Source of the DNA: Brachionus plicatilis
Taxonomy: Eukaryota > Rotifera > Eurotatoria > Ploima > Brachionidae
Assembly (NCBI GenBank): GCA_010279815.1
Contig: QEOQ01000640.1
Coordinates: 1,260,778-1,324,777 of the forward strand
Direction: 5' to 3'
DNA: 64,000 bases
The notes beneath the pieces are model-generated. The model worked only from the letters and a program-made list of their open reading frames with translations, was not told the origin of the DNA and did not search any database. Position 1 is the first letter of the stretch. Each line of letters opens with the position of its first letter. Position numbers and translations under genes: made by a program. Shown one piece after another: positions 32,913 to 44,569 of the stretch.

Positions 32913-33960
32913 GTAGTTCTTGGCAACTCGGTATCACAGTGGTGTGACGTGCGCTCTGGAGTTCCTCAAGGCAGCGTTCTCGGACCTGCCCTATTTATTT
33001 TATTCATCAACGGCTTACCAGATACTATTCTGAATACTTGCAAACTTTTTGCCGACGACTGCAAGATCTTGACAACAGCTCGTAATGTTGATGACTGTTT
33101 AAGGCTTCAACGCGATCTAGAGGCCGTGCAGAAATGGTGTATTGATTGGTCGATGAATCTTAACTTCAGTAAATGCCGAATCATGCACTGTGGTAAACGC
33201 AATAGTAATTTCACGTACAGCTTAAATGAAATTAATGGCCCTTCTTATCCTATCGAGGTAACAACGAGAGAACGTGAACTTGGTATCATTCTTACTTCAA
33301 ACATGAAATGGCATGAACAAGCTACTAGTTCAGCTAGCAAAGCAAGTCAGGTGCTTGGTATTCTAAAGAAGTCCTTTAGAACAAGAAACCAATCGGTGTG
33401 GAAGAATCTAATCACTACGTATGTAAGACCAGATGTCGAATTTGCAATTTCAGTCTGGAATCCATACCAACACGGGGATATCAACGTGGTCGAACGCGTA
33501 ATGCGAAGGGCGACAAAGGTTCCTGGTCGTCTTCGAGACCTAAACTAAATTGAACTTTGCAAAAAGCTGGGTTTGACCAATCTAAAGGCGAGGCGATTGA
33601 GGGGCGATTTGATACAGCAGTTTAAAATTGCAAAAGGAATAGAGCATGTTGAATTTGCCGCACCGACTTCCATTTCTGCGCCAAGAGGCAATAGGAGGGC
33701 GATATTGAGACGAGAATTGGTGAAGAACTGTAATCAACGACATAACTTTTTCTGCAACCGAATTGTCAATGACTGGAACGATCTTAACGACTCCATCATC
33801 ACCGCCAAAAGTACCAACGACTTCAAAAGCAAGCTTGACAAAACAGCAACTTAATTACGGCAAGTGGCTACCACACAGGGTGTTGTCACCCATCGCGTTA
33901 TGCATCATTCTGCATGCAAATCGCGACTTGTAGCCTACCCCTTACTACTACTACTATTAC
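32913..33960 (+). mobile_element. 5'-truncated LINE, nearly intact C-terminal half, (TAC)n tail
   Basis: Reading starts mid-reverse transcriptase (VSQWCDVRSGVPQGSVLGPA) and includes the catalytic LFADDCKI. It then reads LNFSKCRIMHCGK, RPDVEFAISVWNPY, and in a second segment RRLRGDLIQQFKIAKGIEH and FFCNRIVNDWNDL, ending at 33854. The only break in the coding frame is a single TAA at 33546-33548 where relatives have an aromatic residue. The 3' UTR has hairpins and ends in a TAC repeat at about 33944-33960. It is among the youngest-looking transposons here, but dead through 5' truncation. Confidence 0.85.
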
Positions 33961-33987
33961 ATTTAGTGTTATGAAAATAAAGAATTA

Positions 33988-34131
33988 AAATGTTATCATT
34001 TAGAATGAATTGTTATCATTTCTGATAACGTAACTAAAAGATAACATTTAAGTTATCAGCCTTGATAACATAACCAGTATGGTACCTAAAGATAAAATTC
34101 TTTGTTATCACCTGATAACATTTCGGGCAAG
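33988..34131. repeat. TGATAAC/GTTATCA-rich palindromic mini-element
   Basis: At least seven copies of GTTATCA or TGATAAC-type motifs occur in both orientations within 144 bp, with AATGTTATCA at the left end and TGATAACATTT at the right. It lies directly after the TAC tail of the LINE. No coding content. Confidence 0.5.
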
Positions 34132-34405
34132 ACCCTATTCTAGCAAAAACTCAATTTATTAAAAATAGAAATCAGAGTGTGGATAGTTTTTTAAACTACT
34201 AATGTTATCTAAATTATCATCATATCACAAACCCACGTCAAAATTTATAAGAAAAAAGCAAAGTTTTTCATGCTTGGAAAATTAACTTCGAATTATTTTT
34301 TATTTGAAACTGAAAAAGTTATTTAAAATATCACACTTTTCAATGTTATTTCAACATTGGATACATTTTTTAATTCAAACACAAAAAATTAAACCAATTT
34401 AAAGT

Positions 34406-34514
34406 TTAATTTTTTCTTAGACGTCCTCTCTTGATTTTCATCGCTATCATTTGTTTAACAATTTCAATTTCATCTAAAACTGAACGGGTGTCACTCTGTT
34501 CCACATTTTTTAGG
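34406..34514 (-). CDS. Candidate terminal exon of an unknown gene
   Basis: On the minus strand, a good acceptor (GTTTTCCTTATTTTAG) is followed by a 35-residue frame reading LKNVEQSDTRSVLDEIEIVK, then QMIAMKIKRGRLRKN and TAA. The composition is coding-like and the basic end resembles an AT-hook-like tail. No partner exon was found between here and the RTF1 3' end. It could be a remnant of a transposon gene, an alternative RTF1 end or chance. Confidence 0.2.
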
Positions 34515-34788
34515 CTAAAATAAGGAAAACAAATTTTTTATTAATTTTTCTTATCTACTCAAGTGCTTGTATTTGATATTTTAGAATGGATATTGGATGT
34601 TTTACAAAAAGAATTAGGGAACTAAAGTCAAGTGTAAGCGAAAAATCAGTCAAAAAATTACAGAACGATTTTTTAAAAAATTTATATATTTTACAAATGC
34701 ATAACGATGAAAAAATTTAAAATGAATCAGAATTAGGAAATATTTAATTCTTTATAAGATATGGTTTAAAAAAATTTAAAAACAAATA

Positions 34789-35345
34789 CGGGGTAATATT
34801 GGCTGAAGATATGAAATATCAAAATTTTTAATTTTTTTTTATTAAAAAAAAAATATTAATTAAGTTTTTAAAATTTTGGTCTTATTTAAAAGAATGAAGC
34901 GAATGTTTCCGGTCTTAGCATTTTTAATATGTTGTTAAGAGACAAAATATAAGTAAAAAAAAGTATCTTTGAAAATTTTTGAGTTGGGGATATTTTACTC
35001 CAGAGACTCTTAAAGACAAACACCTTTTATTTTGTTTAATTTAGTTTATTTTGATAAAACTATAAAAGTTACCAAAAAAATAATTTAATTATCGGATTCC
35101 TCAATAAAATTTGTTCCAGAAAACTTTTTTCCAGGGAAAAACAAGTATCCATGTCATTTTTATAGAACTAAAAGGTAAGATTCCCAGCTAAAATGTGCTA
35201 AAACTCCGACTGATTAAATAGCATGAAAAAGTCAACTATATTGAGCTAATTTAAATAAATTCTAAATCAGCACATTCAAATTTATAAGAAAAAAAATTAA
35301 AAAAAAATGTCTGAGGCATATTTCATATCTTCAACCAATATTGCC
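34789..35345. mobile_element. Inverted-repeat element, about 560 bp
   Basis: GGGTAATATTGGCTGAAGAT at the left matches, in inverse, the right end near 35300-35345 (ATCTTCAACCAATATTGCCC); both arms continue into ATGAAATAT. It has the form of a non-autonomous DNA transposon. No coding content is seen. Confidence 0.55.
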
Positions 35346-35733
35346 CCATTTCCTTTGCCTGAAAAAGTGTTATTGCTACAAAAAAATTCAATTTATTTTA
35401 GCTCAGCTAAAAATAATTTCCATACTCTTAATTGATCTCAACACCTTGTTTTAAAATGCAAGAATTTTTGAAAATTTTATTTAGCATTAATAAAAATGAA
35501 AATTACATTTTTTAAAAATTTTAATTTTAGAAAAAAATCTCACAAAAATTTAATATAGTTATATACCGCAATTTAATTTAAAAAAAAAAATTTTTTTATA
35601 TTTAATTTATTAAAATCTTAAACCATTTCGAATATTATTGTTAAAAAAAAGAAGAGAATTTATTGAATTTCGACCAAAAATTTCATTTAATTTTATTTTA
35701 TTCAAAACAAATATACAAAAAATATTCAAGTAT

Positions 35734-35739
35734 TTTATT
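35734..35739 (-). terminator. Polyadenylation signal of RTF1
   Basis: AATAAA on the minus strand, 28 nt past the RTF1 stop codon. Confidence 0.55.
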
Positions 35740-35766
35740 AAATAATTCCTAAACCTAAGCTTATTT

Positions 35767-38700
35767 TTATATTAGACCTTTTTTGCGTTTATAGTCATCC
35801 AGATTAAGAGCTCGCCTGCTAACTGTACTGCCCGAGCTCACCGAATTGCCAGACGTCAGCGAAGATTGCTGAATTTGACCAGGTGGAAAAGCTGAACCAC
35901 TAAAATCAATTGCGATGTCAAAATTGTGCGCTTGAAACAAATCATTCGTCTTATTTGTTTCCGCAGACTTTCTCTTTTCACTTTCGGGATTTGTTTTACT
36001 CTCACTGGCAACTTTGCTAGATTGATCTTCTTTTTTTATTACCTCTTTCTTCTGTTCACCATTATCTTGAGCTGGTTTCTTTTTTATATGAATCAATGAT
36101 GGTAGTTCCTTCCTTCGCTGAAAAGGATCATCTTTGACCTCTTTTTGTCTTTCGAATTCTTTTTTCATTGCCTCCTCGACAGCCACACTTGTTCGTTGAC
36201 GATTACGTTGGTTTATTTGTCTATAAAATTCAATAATTCATCAGCCAAATTAAAGGGTAATTAAATACATACGATAGCATGAGAAAATTTCCGCTTCGTT
36301 TGGCTGATAAAACATCAGCTTTTTGATTTAGTTCTTGAATTTTTAGGTCTATTTCTTCAACCTGTGCCATGTCATTTGATTGACGAGCTTCTTCTCGTTT
36401 TTTTAATAATTCCAGTTTTTTTTCAACAATTTTATCATCATTTTTAGAGAATTTTTTCTTCTCTTGTTGAATAAAGTCCAGGTCTTCCTCCTTTAAACTG
36501 TATTCTACAAACGACTGAATCTCTTTGCACTTTGTATCTACATCACTCAATGTGGGTAGACGTAAGCTCTTGAAAAAAATTTGTAATTTAATTTTTTCTG
36601 AAATTTAAAAAACTTTTAATTTTTGATTTTATTGATGATTTTATTTTTCAATTTTATTGGAATTTTTACCAAAAACAAAGTAAAAATAACAAAAGTCTAT
36701 TAATAATAAAGACTTTCGATAACTTATTCAATTCGAGAATTCTAAATTATTTTATATTATTTAAATTTAAGGTAATTGATATTGTAAAATTCAAAAAATT
36801 CATTATTAATGATATGTTATTAAATGTGAACAAATTTTAAAATTATTAAAAATAGTTTCAGCTTTTTTGAAATTCAAATAAAAATGGAAATTTAATTATG
36901 TTCTTAATCCGAATGTCAATAAAACCGGATGCATTTTTTAACCAAAGTAAACTTATTCCTTTTTTTAAGTCATTTAATATAAATTGAACATTGCTCTTTT
37001 TAAAATCAGTGTTCATTTTTAATTTAGTGTCATGTCACTAAATTCGGGTAATTACGTTCATTATTAGAAAAGATCAAAAGCTTTTTGGAAAATTTATTAA
37101 TTTTTATCATCTAATTTTGATATTTTGGTTGTTTTGTTTGTTCACCTAAAGACAAGTCTGTGCTCTATTATATTATCAATTTTTTTAAAATTTACTTTTT
37201 TTCTCTATTTACAGTATTTCAAGACAAGTATATCTTTCAATGGTGCAACTAAATTTGCTGTAAGAAACTTCCTTTTTTAAAATTGGTTGGGTTGAGTATA
37301 AAATAGTTAACTATGTTGTTAGAATATGTTTAAAGGACGGTTTGCAAAGATGGTTGGGGATACCCTTAAAAAAAAGGTCTAAGTACAAAAACTAACAAAA
37401 ACTTTGAATTAAAATATCTCACTCATAACAAAAATTTTATTAAATTCTGATAATGCACTATAAACTAGACTTTATGCTCTTTCATAATTGTATTTGATGT
37501 ATTTTGTCGAGTGTTCAGTTCTTGAGATTTTCTTGCTCAAAAAAAATGTATTTTTTAAGTATCCCTACTTTAAGTGCGTATATCTCTGGAATGAGACAAT
37601 TTGGAAAAAAAATTAAATCATATATTTAACACACAAGAACTCTATTTTATTAGAACTTTATTTTATGAAATTTGTAATTAATCATTTTATAGATTGAATA
37701 AAATTTTTGAAAAAAATCTTGAAACTTCTTATTTTATTTCACTACTGATATTGACTTTTAACATACTTTTGTTAAAATTCGAGTTGTTTAGCTCAAGAGC
37801 TTTCCATTATATGTTTGTCTTCAAAATAATATCAAGTTTTGGGCTAAATAAGTAGGGGTATGTAAAATTTGAAGGGGTCTGCAGGCACTTTTTAAGGGGC
37901 TTGCAACATATTATAGTATATAAAGTATATAAATTTTTTGATATGAAGCCTAATTTAGCAAATTTAACACGAGAAGAAAAGCAATTAGAAAGGCCACGGG
38001 TTTTTTAAGCTCTTTTTTTTAAATGAATTCAAACTTTTAGAAAAATTAAGACTTAATTAAAATATTTTTGTTCTTCAATCTGAAATTGCATAAAATTTAT
38101 AATTTTAATGTTTTTGTTTAAAAATTATCATTATTTAATGGTAACAAAAAAAATAAATATAAAAGCCCAAAGTGGGTTTTTTAAACCCACTAACATTTTT
38201 GGTTGATTTGACACATCTAAAATAATAACTGAGTTACTTAAAATTTTTATTTTTAAATATACAATATAATATATTTAACATAAAATAAAACTTTATTGGT
38301 AAAAAAACTTAAATTTGACTTAATTATAGCAGAATTTGAAAGTTCTGGCTGTTACAGTATAAAAAAATTTGGCCTTTCTAGTGTTAAAAAACCCAATCTC
38401 AAATTCTGCTATAATTAAGTCAAATTTAAGTTTTTTTTGAGAAATTTGATTCGAATACCCCAAATTTTTAAGTTTTTACCCCAATTTTATTAGAATAACC
38501 ACAAAAAATTAAAAAAAAACAGTTTTTTTATTATTTGACACCAATTTGATTAAAATGACAATTAAAATTAAAAAAAAATATTTTTTTTTTACACTAAATT
38601 TTTTAATATTTTGCGGCCTATTTTTCTATGTTTGCAGTTGAAGGCATGTTTATCATGAAAACTCCAAGGAATATTATAAAATTGATAGTTTTTAATTAAT

Positions 38701-40757
38701 CTTTTAAATTCATCTAATGGCTCACATTCTTGGAGATATTCATATAATTTGCTAACACTTCTCTGATATTTTAGTAACGCTTCAGCGTCTTATCATTTAG
38801 TAACGCTTCTTCGGCTGTATCATTAAATTGGTTTTCTAAAATGCTGACTGAACTAGACATTATATTTTATTATATTTTATATTTTATTTTTCATTGTTTT
38901 TATAAGAAAAAGTTGCTTTTATTTATTTCCAAAATTACATTAATTAAAGAAAATTCAATTATTGGAGTACTTTGATAAAATATTGGGGCACTTTGTTTTA
39001 AATTTTTAATAAAAAGTGAAGTTTTAATCAAATAAGTGTAAATAAATAAAAATTGGTGTTTTTTTATTTAATTTGGTGTTAATTAATTTTTTTTATGTAT
39101 AATCTTAATAATTGGGGATTTTTTTAATAATTTTTAATAATAAAAATTAAAATTTTAAGTAACTATTATTTTAGATGTGTCAAATTAACCAAAAATGACC
39201 TTTACGGTATAAACAATTTGGCCTTTCTAGAGTTAATTTGGGATTTTTAAACAACACTGTATTTAACATCATTAAAAAAATCTTCCTTCTCGAAAAAATT
39301 TAGGGTCTGCAAATATTGATTTGCAAAAGGGACTGCGTTTTAGGGACAACCAAAAAATTGAATACTTACTAAAAAATTGCCTTTTTTTAAAACTTTTTTG
39401 GCCTTTTTTGGTTTTACAAATATTTACAATATTTTACGTAATTTTACGTAAATTAATGTAAATATTCGTAAATCAACTATTTTTTACAAAAGCCATTTTA
39501 CGTAATTTGACGTAAAATTTGGTAAAATCCATGTAGCAAATTAGCAATGAAAATTAGAAAAAAAATTGCATTTACCTTTTTTTCCATGGCACTTTTCCAG
39601 CGACTGAACTCGTCATCACTAAAAGGTTGGTTGGATATGAACTCCAATCTATACGTTCGCTCATCAGCGCCATGTCTAAGCTTAAGGCCCTTGTTAGTTC
39701 TAGTAGTGCCAAGTTGATAGACCTTGGGAGTTTCGAGAACATCAACCACTTCAGCAATTTGATACACCGGTAGTCCTTTGTTATTTCCAATGCCAATTCT
39801 CACGTAGCAACCAATGGCCACTTTTTTAAAAAAAGGCGTGTGGCACCACTTTTCAGCTTTGTGCCGTGACAACTTTATTCTGCTCAAGTCATCCTTGCTG
39901 CCAATGGGAACCCGAGCCTGCTTGGACTGCACTCTATTGTCACTGTCCGAGCTCGAGTCCGACTCTTGGGAGTCAGAGCGCTCCGATCGCGAGTCGTTGT
40001 CCTCTTCGTCGTTTGACGAGGACGAAAAAACGTCCTCGGTCCTAAGCTTTTTTTGCTGCTGAATTTTTTCCATTTTGACGCGCTGATTCTCAGCCTGTTG
40101 CTTCTTTTTTTCCCTGTCGGCCTTCAAGCTGGCCAAAGCCTTGGACACCTCGGTCTCCTTTCGCTTCGACTCATTTACTTTGCGGCGCTCACTCATCGAC
40201 ATGTCCGACACATTAAGGCCGTCTTCTTCTTCGCTTTCGCTGCCACCCTCATCATCGTTGGCCATTTTTGCGCTCTTTTTCGCCTTGTTCTCTCTTTTGG
40301 CTTTCTTTTTCTCGGCTCTTTTCGCCTCTTTCTGCTGCTGCTTTATTTTTTTCTTCATTTCAAAGCGGCGCAGCAACAGGTCGCGCTGTTCCGTGCGACG
40401 GTAGATTTCCTCTTCGCGCTCCTTTTCGGTCATGGCGTCCAGTCGGCGCCGGTCCTCTTCGTCGCCGATCAGATCGCTGTCGTAGCCATCGTTGAACACA
40501 GAGGACTCGGAGGACGAAGAGCCCTCGGTGCCGGACACTTCGCCGTCCTCTACATCCGATTGGGCGCTTTTTTCCGACCGAGACGCCTCACTTTCGGAGC
40601 CGGATGATTTTTTTTTTGACTTTTTGGCCAATTTTTTTCGCCTTGGTTCCGAGTCTTCCGAGTCGGAAGTGTGGTGACGGCGGCTTTTGGTCGCCGTGTC
40701 CTCCTCCTCTGAATCAGACCCATAGCTTGTTTTGGATCTTTTTACACCGTTGCTCAT
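35767..40757 (-). CDS. RTF1: RTF1, RNA polymerase-associated Paf1-complex subunit (three exons)
   Basis: Nuclear transcription-elongation factor that promotes histone H2B ubiquitination and binds phosphorylated SPT5. Minus-strand exons: 40757-39576, 36568-36273 and 36220-35767, giving about 643 residues (human about 710). The N-terminal 290 residues are Ser/Asp/Glu- and Lys-rich and include a [18 protein letters not shown] segment and long charged coiled coil. The Plus3 domain begins at about 288 ([64 protein letters not shown]). Exon 2 continues [13 protein letters not shown] and a [11 protein letters not shown] coiled coil. Exon 3 has [30 protein letters not shown] and the family C-terminus [13 protein letters not shown]. 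Intron 1 is 3,007 nt (AAG|GTAAAT ... TTCAAG|AGC, phase 0). Intron 2 is 52 nt (TC|GTATGT ... TATAG|A, phase 2). The downstream exons could be mistaken for separate small genes; family alignment joins them. Confidence 0.92.
37976..39236. mobile_element. piggyBac-like non-autonomous element(s), possibly nested
   Basis: Two ends read TTAA then CACTAGAAAGGCC (38371-38387) or CTCTAGAAAGGCC (39220-39236) on the minus strand, each followed by AAATT..TTTATAC.GTAA. TTAA targets and a CCCTAGAAAG-like terminus are typical of piggyBac. A degenerate AATTAGAAAGGCC at 37983 may be an opposite end. A repeat with GTCAAAT(T/C)(A/G)ACCAAAAATG lies in both orientations inside. No transposase seen. Confidence 0.5.
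38307..38443. repeat. Hairpin with about 40-bp arms
   Basis: ACTTAAATTTGACTTAATTA then TAGCAGAATTTGA at 38309 is the inverse of 38399-38440 (TCAAATTCTGCTATAATTAA, then GTCAAATTTAAG). It encloses one of the piggyBac-like ends. Confidence 0.65.
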
Positions 40758-41499
40758 TTGATTGTTGTTGTAAAGAGATTTTGTTTTTCGCCAAAATAAA
40801 CCACTGCTTTATTTATACATAAATTGGGGTGTCTGCAAAGTTAACATTTTTTTTTCAATGCAGTTCGGCTTCCATTTCGACTAATGTTGAAATGCTTTCA
40901 AATTAACATATTGCAAATTTTGCTTTAGTTTGTCTTAAATGAAAACTCAATGGGAATTTTTTTTTTTTTTTTTTAGAGATTTAAGAGATCATAATTCTCA
41001 GCATAGAATTCTTGATAGAATGTTATCTTTTGCTTATGAATACCTTTGAATATTTTTGTACAAGATTGATGAATGGCTTTGTGATCAATGTTGAAGTTTG
41101 CAACATTCAAGTCTTTATTCAATAATATCAATTTGATTTTTACAAAATTTGTAGAAAAATTCAAAAATTTAATTTAAATGTTTTGCTTTATTAAATTAAA
41201 TTTTTACTTTTTTATTTAAACAAATTTATAAATTTTTATTGAGATGGTAAATTTAGATGCAAAAATGTTTTCATCTTTTTTTGCTTGATTCATGCACTCA
41301 TCAAGCAAAGAGAAAATTTTTAATAAAATTTTAACCAAATTTCAATTCTGTTTTTTTTCTTGAGTAAAGGCTAGAGCTGGCAGCAGTGACGAAACTTGAA
41401 TATTGTATGTGATAATTTAGAATTTAAATATTTTTTAATTAAAATTTAATGATGCTTGTAAATGAAATTTAAAGTTTTTAGATAATTGAATAAATACTC
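40758..41499. other. RTF1 upstream region and AT-rich intergenic DNA
   Basis: Contains the RTF1 leader and promoter on the minus strand. No core element is identified and no separate gene is seen. A poly-T run lies at 40959-40974. Confidence 0.4.
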
Positions 41500-41870
41500 G
41501 AATTATTTATTTATTTATTTTATTTATTTGTATATTTGTACCGAACTTAAGCTCCTTCAGATTAATTAAAAAATAATAAAAAATTAAAATAAAGTTAAAG
41601 AAAATAAAATAAAAATAAAAAGTAAGAAAAAAATAAAGTTAAAATAATATAACTTAAAAAGTAGATAAATATTGAAATTAAAATTAGATAAATTTTGATA
41701 GAGAGTAACAGAATACATATTTTAAAAATTTTATGATTCAGGAAAAAAAGAAGAAATAGTGAGGTAGCAATTACACAATGGAGTTGGGTACTCGATGTAT
41801 CTTGATTCGAAACCTATGTTATATTCTTCCACCAGTCTAACAGTTAATGGAACAGAATTAAAAAAGAGAG
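41500..41870 (-). mobile_element. LINE 3' end with (AATA)n tail
   Basis: On the minus strand, a 27-codon open stretch (SVPLTVRLVEEYN...) resembles the last residues of a LINE protein. It is followed by CTGAAGGAGCTTAAGTTCGG, TACA and an AAATAAATAAATAA tail at 41500-41530. The same CTGAAGGAGCTTAAG(C/T)TCGG-TACA block plus an AATAAATAAA run occurs at 63912-63950 on the plus strand, so it is the conserved 3' end of a repeat family. Confidence 0.5.
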
Positions 41871-41964
41871 TAATTTAAATGGGCTCATAATTATTTTGGA
41901 CTCTATAATTAATCAATTATCGGATATATACTTTTGACTCATCTATTAATTATTTGATTTAGTA

Positions 41965-42412
41965 GCATTTTCCCAGTTAAACATTTTCCCCATTTAACAT
42001 TTTTCCTTCTTTACATTTTCCCAGTCAAAAAAATGTGTGTGTTGCATATGATCAAATGTTGGCGTATGGAAGAGATCCATTTAAATACAAATTCAATCAA
42101 GCTCGAATGCGACAAACGTTCAATTTTTTTTAATAAATTTAATTCTTTACAAGATTTTGGATATACCGAAATATTGAACAAAGAAAATACATTTGAATCA
42201 ATTATTGTAAAATGCTAGTTTTTGCATTTTTTTTTTACTAAATTTTGTACTTATTCCTGTTGTTTAATTAATTTTATCATTATATATTATATTAAAAAAG
42301 TTTTTTTTTGGATGACTGCTATCCGCCTTAAAGTGGGGAAAATGTACAGCGGGAAAAATTTACAGCGGAGAAAATGTACGTGGAGAAAAAATTTGTGGAG
42401 AAAATGTATCTA
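41965..42412. mobile_element. Foldback element with 16-bp tandem repeats in its arms
   Basis: The left arm (about 41965-42028) holds four 16-bp units of the type CATTTTCCCAGTTAAA. The right arm (about 42330-42412) holds five units of the inverse type TACAGCGGGAAAAATT. Between them is an ordinary 300-bp core with a 61-codon frame of no recognised family. Inverted arms built of short tandem units are the layout of foldback elements. The target duplication is unclear. Confidence 0.6.
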
Positions 42413-42594
42413 GACCAATTATTTTTGGCATCTAAAATTACTAAATAAGAGCTACGAAATGACTTAGACGGTTCCAATTTTTATTTTAATATTTATTTAT
42501 TTTTTTTAAATGAAATAAATTAATTAATTTTTTTTATAATTTCATAAAGGAATAAAAATGTTAAAAGAAAATTAAAATCGATATGATGAAATAA

Positions 42595-42900
42595 CTTGAA
42601 GAAAGGGAAGAATTAAGTGCTGTAAATGTAGCAAGAAGTGAACCGAGGCGATCAACAAGAACAAAGACACAAACTCTATATATCCGGATTAATCCTAATT
42701 CTAAAACGTATTGAAAATTTATTTATTTTTTCTTTAATCCGGGGAGGATGTAGTATCCTAGATATGTTTATTTTGATTAGTTAATTAAGAACATTCGAGG
42801 ATCTTATAGAATAACTCTGGTTAACCCTGGATCAGATTTGAATTAATAATAAAAAAATAATCACACCATAAAAGCATTACTATCTTTTGTTAATCTTAAG
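42595..42900 (+). mobile_element. LTR-retrotransposon 3' remnant: pol end, purine tract, LTR start
   Basis: 42595-42714 encodes a basic C-terminal tail (LEEREELSAVNVARSEPRRS, then TRTKTQ...) like the ends of Gypsy-type integrases, closed by TGA. A polypurine tract GGGGAGGA (42741-42748) directly precedes TGTAGTATCCTAGATATG, a typical LTR start (TG...). The LTR runs into the hAT terminus at 42901. The upstream part is lost. Confidence 0.5.
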
Positions 42901-43365
42901 CAGAGATGGTGACTCGACATTTTTGAGATGACTGAGTGTGAGTCAGAATCATTTAGTTTCCAATGACTCGACTCGAGTCAGAATCAATTGGTGATCTAAG
43001 GATAACTTACAAGTCCGAGTCAGACTCATTTTGAGCTCATTTCATTCTCGGGACTCATTTTGAGCCATTTGACTCACGAAAAAGAAAACGTAAAAATTTA
43101 TTGAAGATTTATTTTATTTTTTTAAATAGCGTTAAAAAAAAAAGTTTAATGTGTGATTTTTTTAAATTTTTATAATTGATTTTTGAATTAATTAATTGAA
43201 TATCTTTGCTATTTTGTTAATCTAAGTTGTATAATTTTGATAATAAAGTTTCATTTTCTTTCAAAAAAAATAAATTTTCAGCCAATGTATTTGTCATCTG
43301 CCTTGTGTGTTGACGGAGTATAAAGCCAGTCTTGCTAAATAGTTTTTCAATAGAAGCGCTGGTTC
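42901..43365 (-). mobile_element. hAT transposon terminal half with transposase C-terminus
   Basis: The minus-strand frame ending at 43217 contains TSASIEKLFSKTGFILRQ and LAENLFFLKEN, the C-terminal dimerisation region of hAT transposases. Downstream, after a region rich in GACTCGA/GAGTCA motifs, the sequence reaches CAGAGATGGTGACTCGA at 42901, a typical hAT terminal repeat. The other half of the element is missing: at 43365 the frame changes abruptly into a LINE. Confidence 0.7.
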
Positions 43366-43970
43366 CTGCCCTGACATATCTCTCACTCAACTCAAATAGT
43401 CGATTTGAAACTGTTAATAGATATAGCTTATTGAAGGTCTCTTGGTGTATAATATTAGGAAAGGGTATCATATTTGAGCTTCAAAATAGTTCGAACTGCT
43501 GAATTTTGAATGACTTGTATTTTTTTGATGTTAGTTTCTGAGAATGAATTTAAAAAAGGAAAAGAATAATCCAAGATTGATCCTATCAAAGATTTGTAAA
43601 TATTACCTAATGTTTTTGGCTTTAGATCCCATTTCTATTTGAGAGATATTTTATTAAATTAATACAATTCTATTAAAAAAAATATCAAGGACTTAATAAA
43701 ATTCCGTTTTAAATTTATTATATGTTGGAGTCTTATCATTAATTCCAAAAATAATGAAAAGAATTTTTTCTAAGATAAGACCATTCTCATTTTTATACTT
43801 TTTTAATACTATCTTTTTTAATTCCAAAGATGCTGAGCTTGTTAAGAATTTTTTCTAAGATAAGACCATTCTCATTTTCTCTCTTACACCCAAAACTTTT
43901 AGTCTTCGCGTTGAGATCACCTCCTATTATAAATATTCTACAGCTCCTTGAGATATCAAGGAAGAGCTCA
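43366..43970 (-). pseudogene. LINE fragment: endonuclease joined to reverse-transcriptase C-terminus
   Basis: Minus-strand frames read IFIIGGDLNAKTKSFGCK and NENGLILEKIL near 43940-43830 (apurinic-type endonuclease core), then NDKTPTYNKF near 43740. They then jump to PKTLGNIYKSLIGSILDYSF and VSNRLFELSERY, ending at the hAT junction. The reverse-transcriptase core is deleted. A block of about 40 bp containing TTTTTTCTAAGATAAGACCA is tandemly duplicated (43765-43800, 43850-43885). Same family as 14330-15165. Confidence 0.65.
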
Positions 43971-44569
43971 AAAGGAAGTTAAATATCTTAAAAATATAAA
44001 TTTTTTTATTTTAACCTGATTCACTTTAATTAATCAGTAATTAATCAATTAAAGTTAATAAGTCAATTAAAGTAATAATTGAAACAGAAAATGAGTTGAG
44101 GACATGGATAGTAACCATTTTTATAGGAAAAATAGATAGTAATTCATTTTAATTAAATTATGAGACCAAATTACTAATTATTGTTAATGAGTAATGAGCC
44201 TATTTTAGTAACTGGATGAGCTCGAATAAATGTGACCCTTTAAAAAAATAAAATTTAAATTGAATTGTTTAAAGATTAAAAAACAAAATATACATTAGCG
44301 GATAAGTTTTACACGGAAGACTTCCATGGTAGCTTTTACATCGTTTATACAACCAAGCATTAGGCTACTATCTAAAATAAATACCATAATAATAAATAAT
44401 AATTCTTAATTATACAAAATAAATTAATTGATATAGTTTAAAACATTCACAAAATATATCAGTCCATATCATACTTTCGATGAAAATATTGTAGTCTCAG
44501 TCCAATTACAACTCTCAGTCGATAGAATAAGTACTAGACATATAACCGACCTGCTCAAAACAACAAAAT
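43971..44569. other. AT-rich DNA between LINE fragments
   Basis: No coding content recognised. Confidence 0.4.

Larger units (their letters stand above)
36569..39575 (-). other. 3.0-kb first intron of RTF1, rich in transposon ends
   Basis: Holds two piggyBac-like right ends (38371-38387, 39220-39236), an inverted pair of sub-terminal repeats (38195-38250 and 39147-39200), a strong hairpin (38307-38443), an inverted pair with TATCCCTACTT/TACCCCTACTT motifs (37555-37865) and a TTTACGTAA cluster (39435-39530) next to the donor. No nested gene seen. Confidence 0.7.

Noticed and set aside
35767..36550. Two separate small genes downstream of RTF1
   Set aside because: Good splice sites and family alignment show they are RTF1 exons 2 and 3.
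39814..40822. Plus-strand frames opposite RTF1 exon 1
   Set aside because: Antisense of Ser/Glu/Lys-rich coding sequence.
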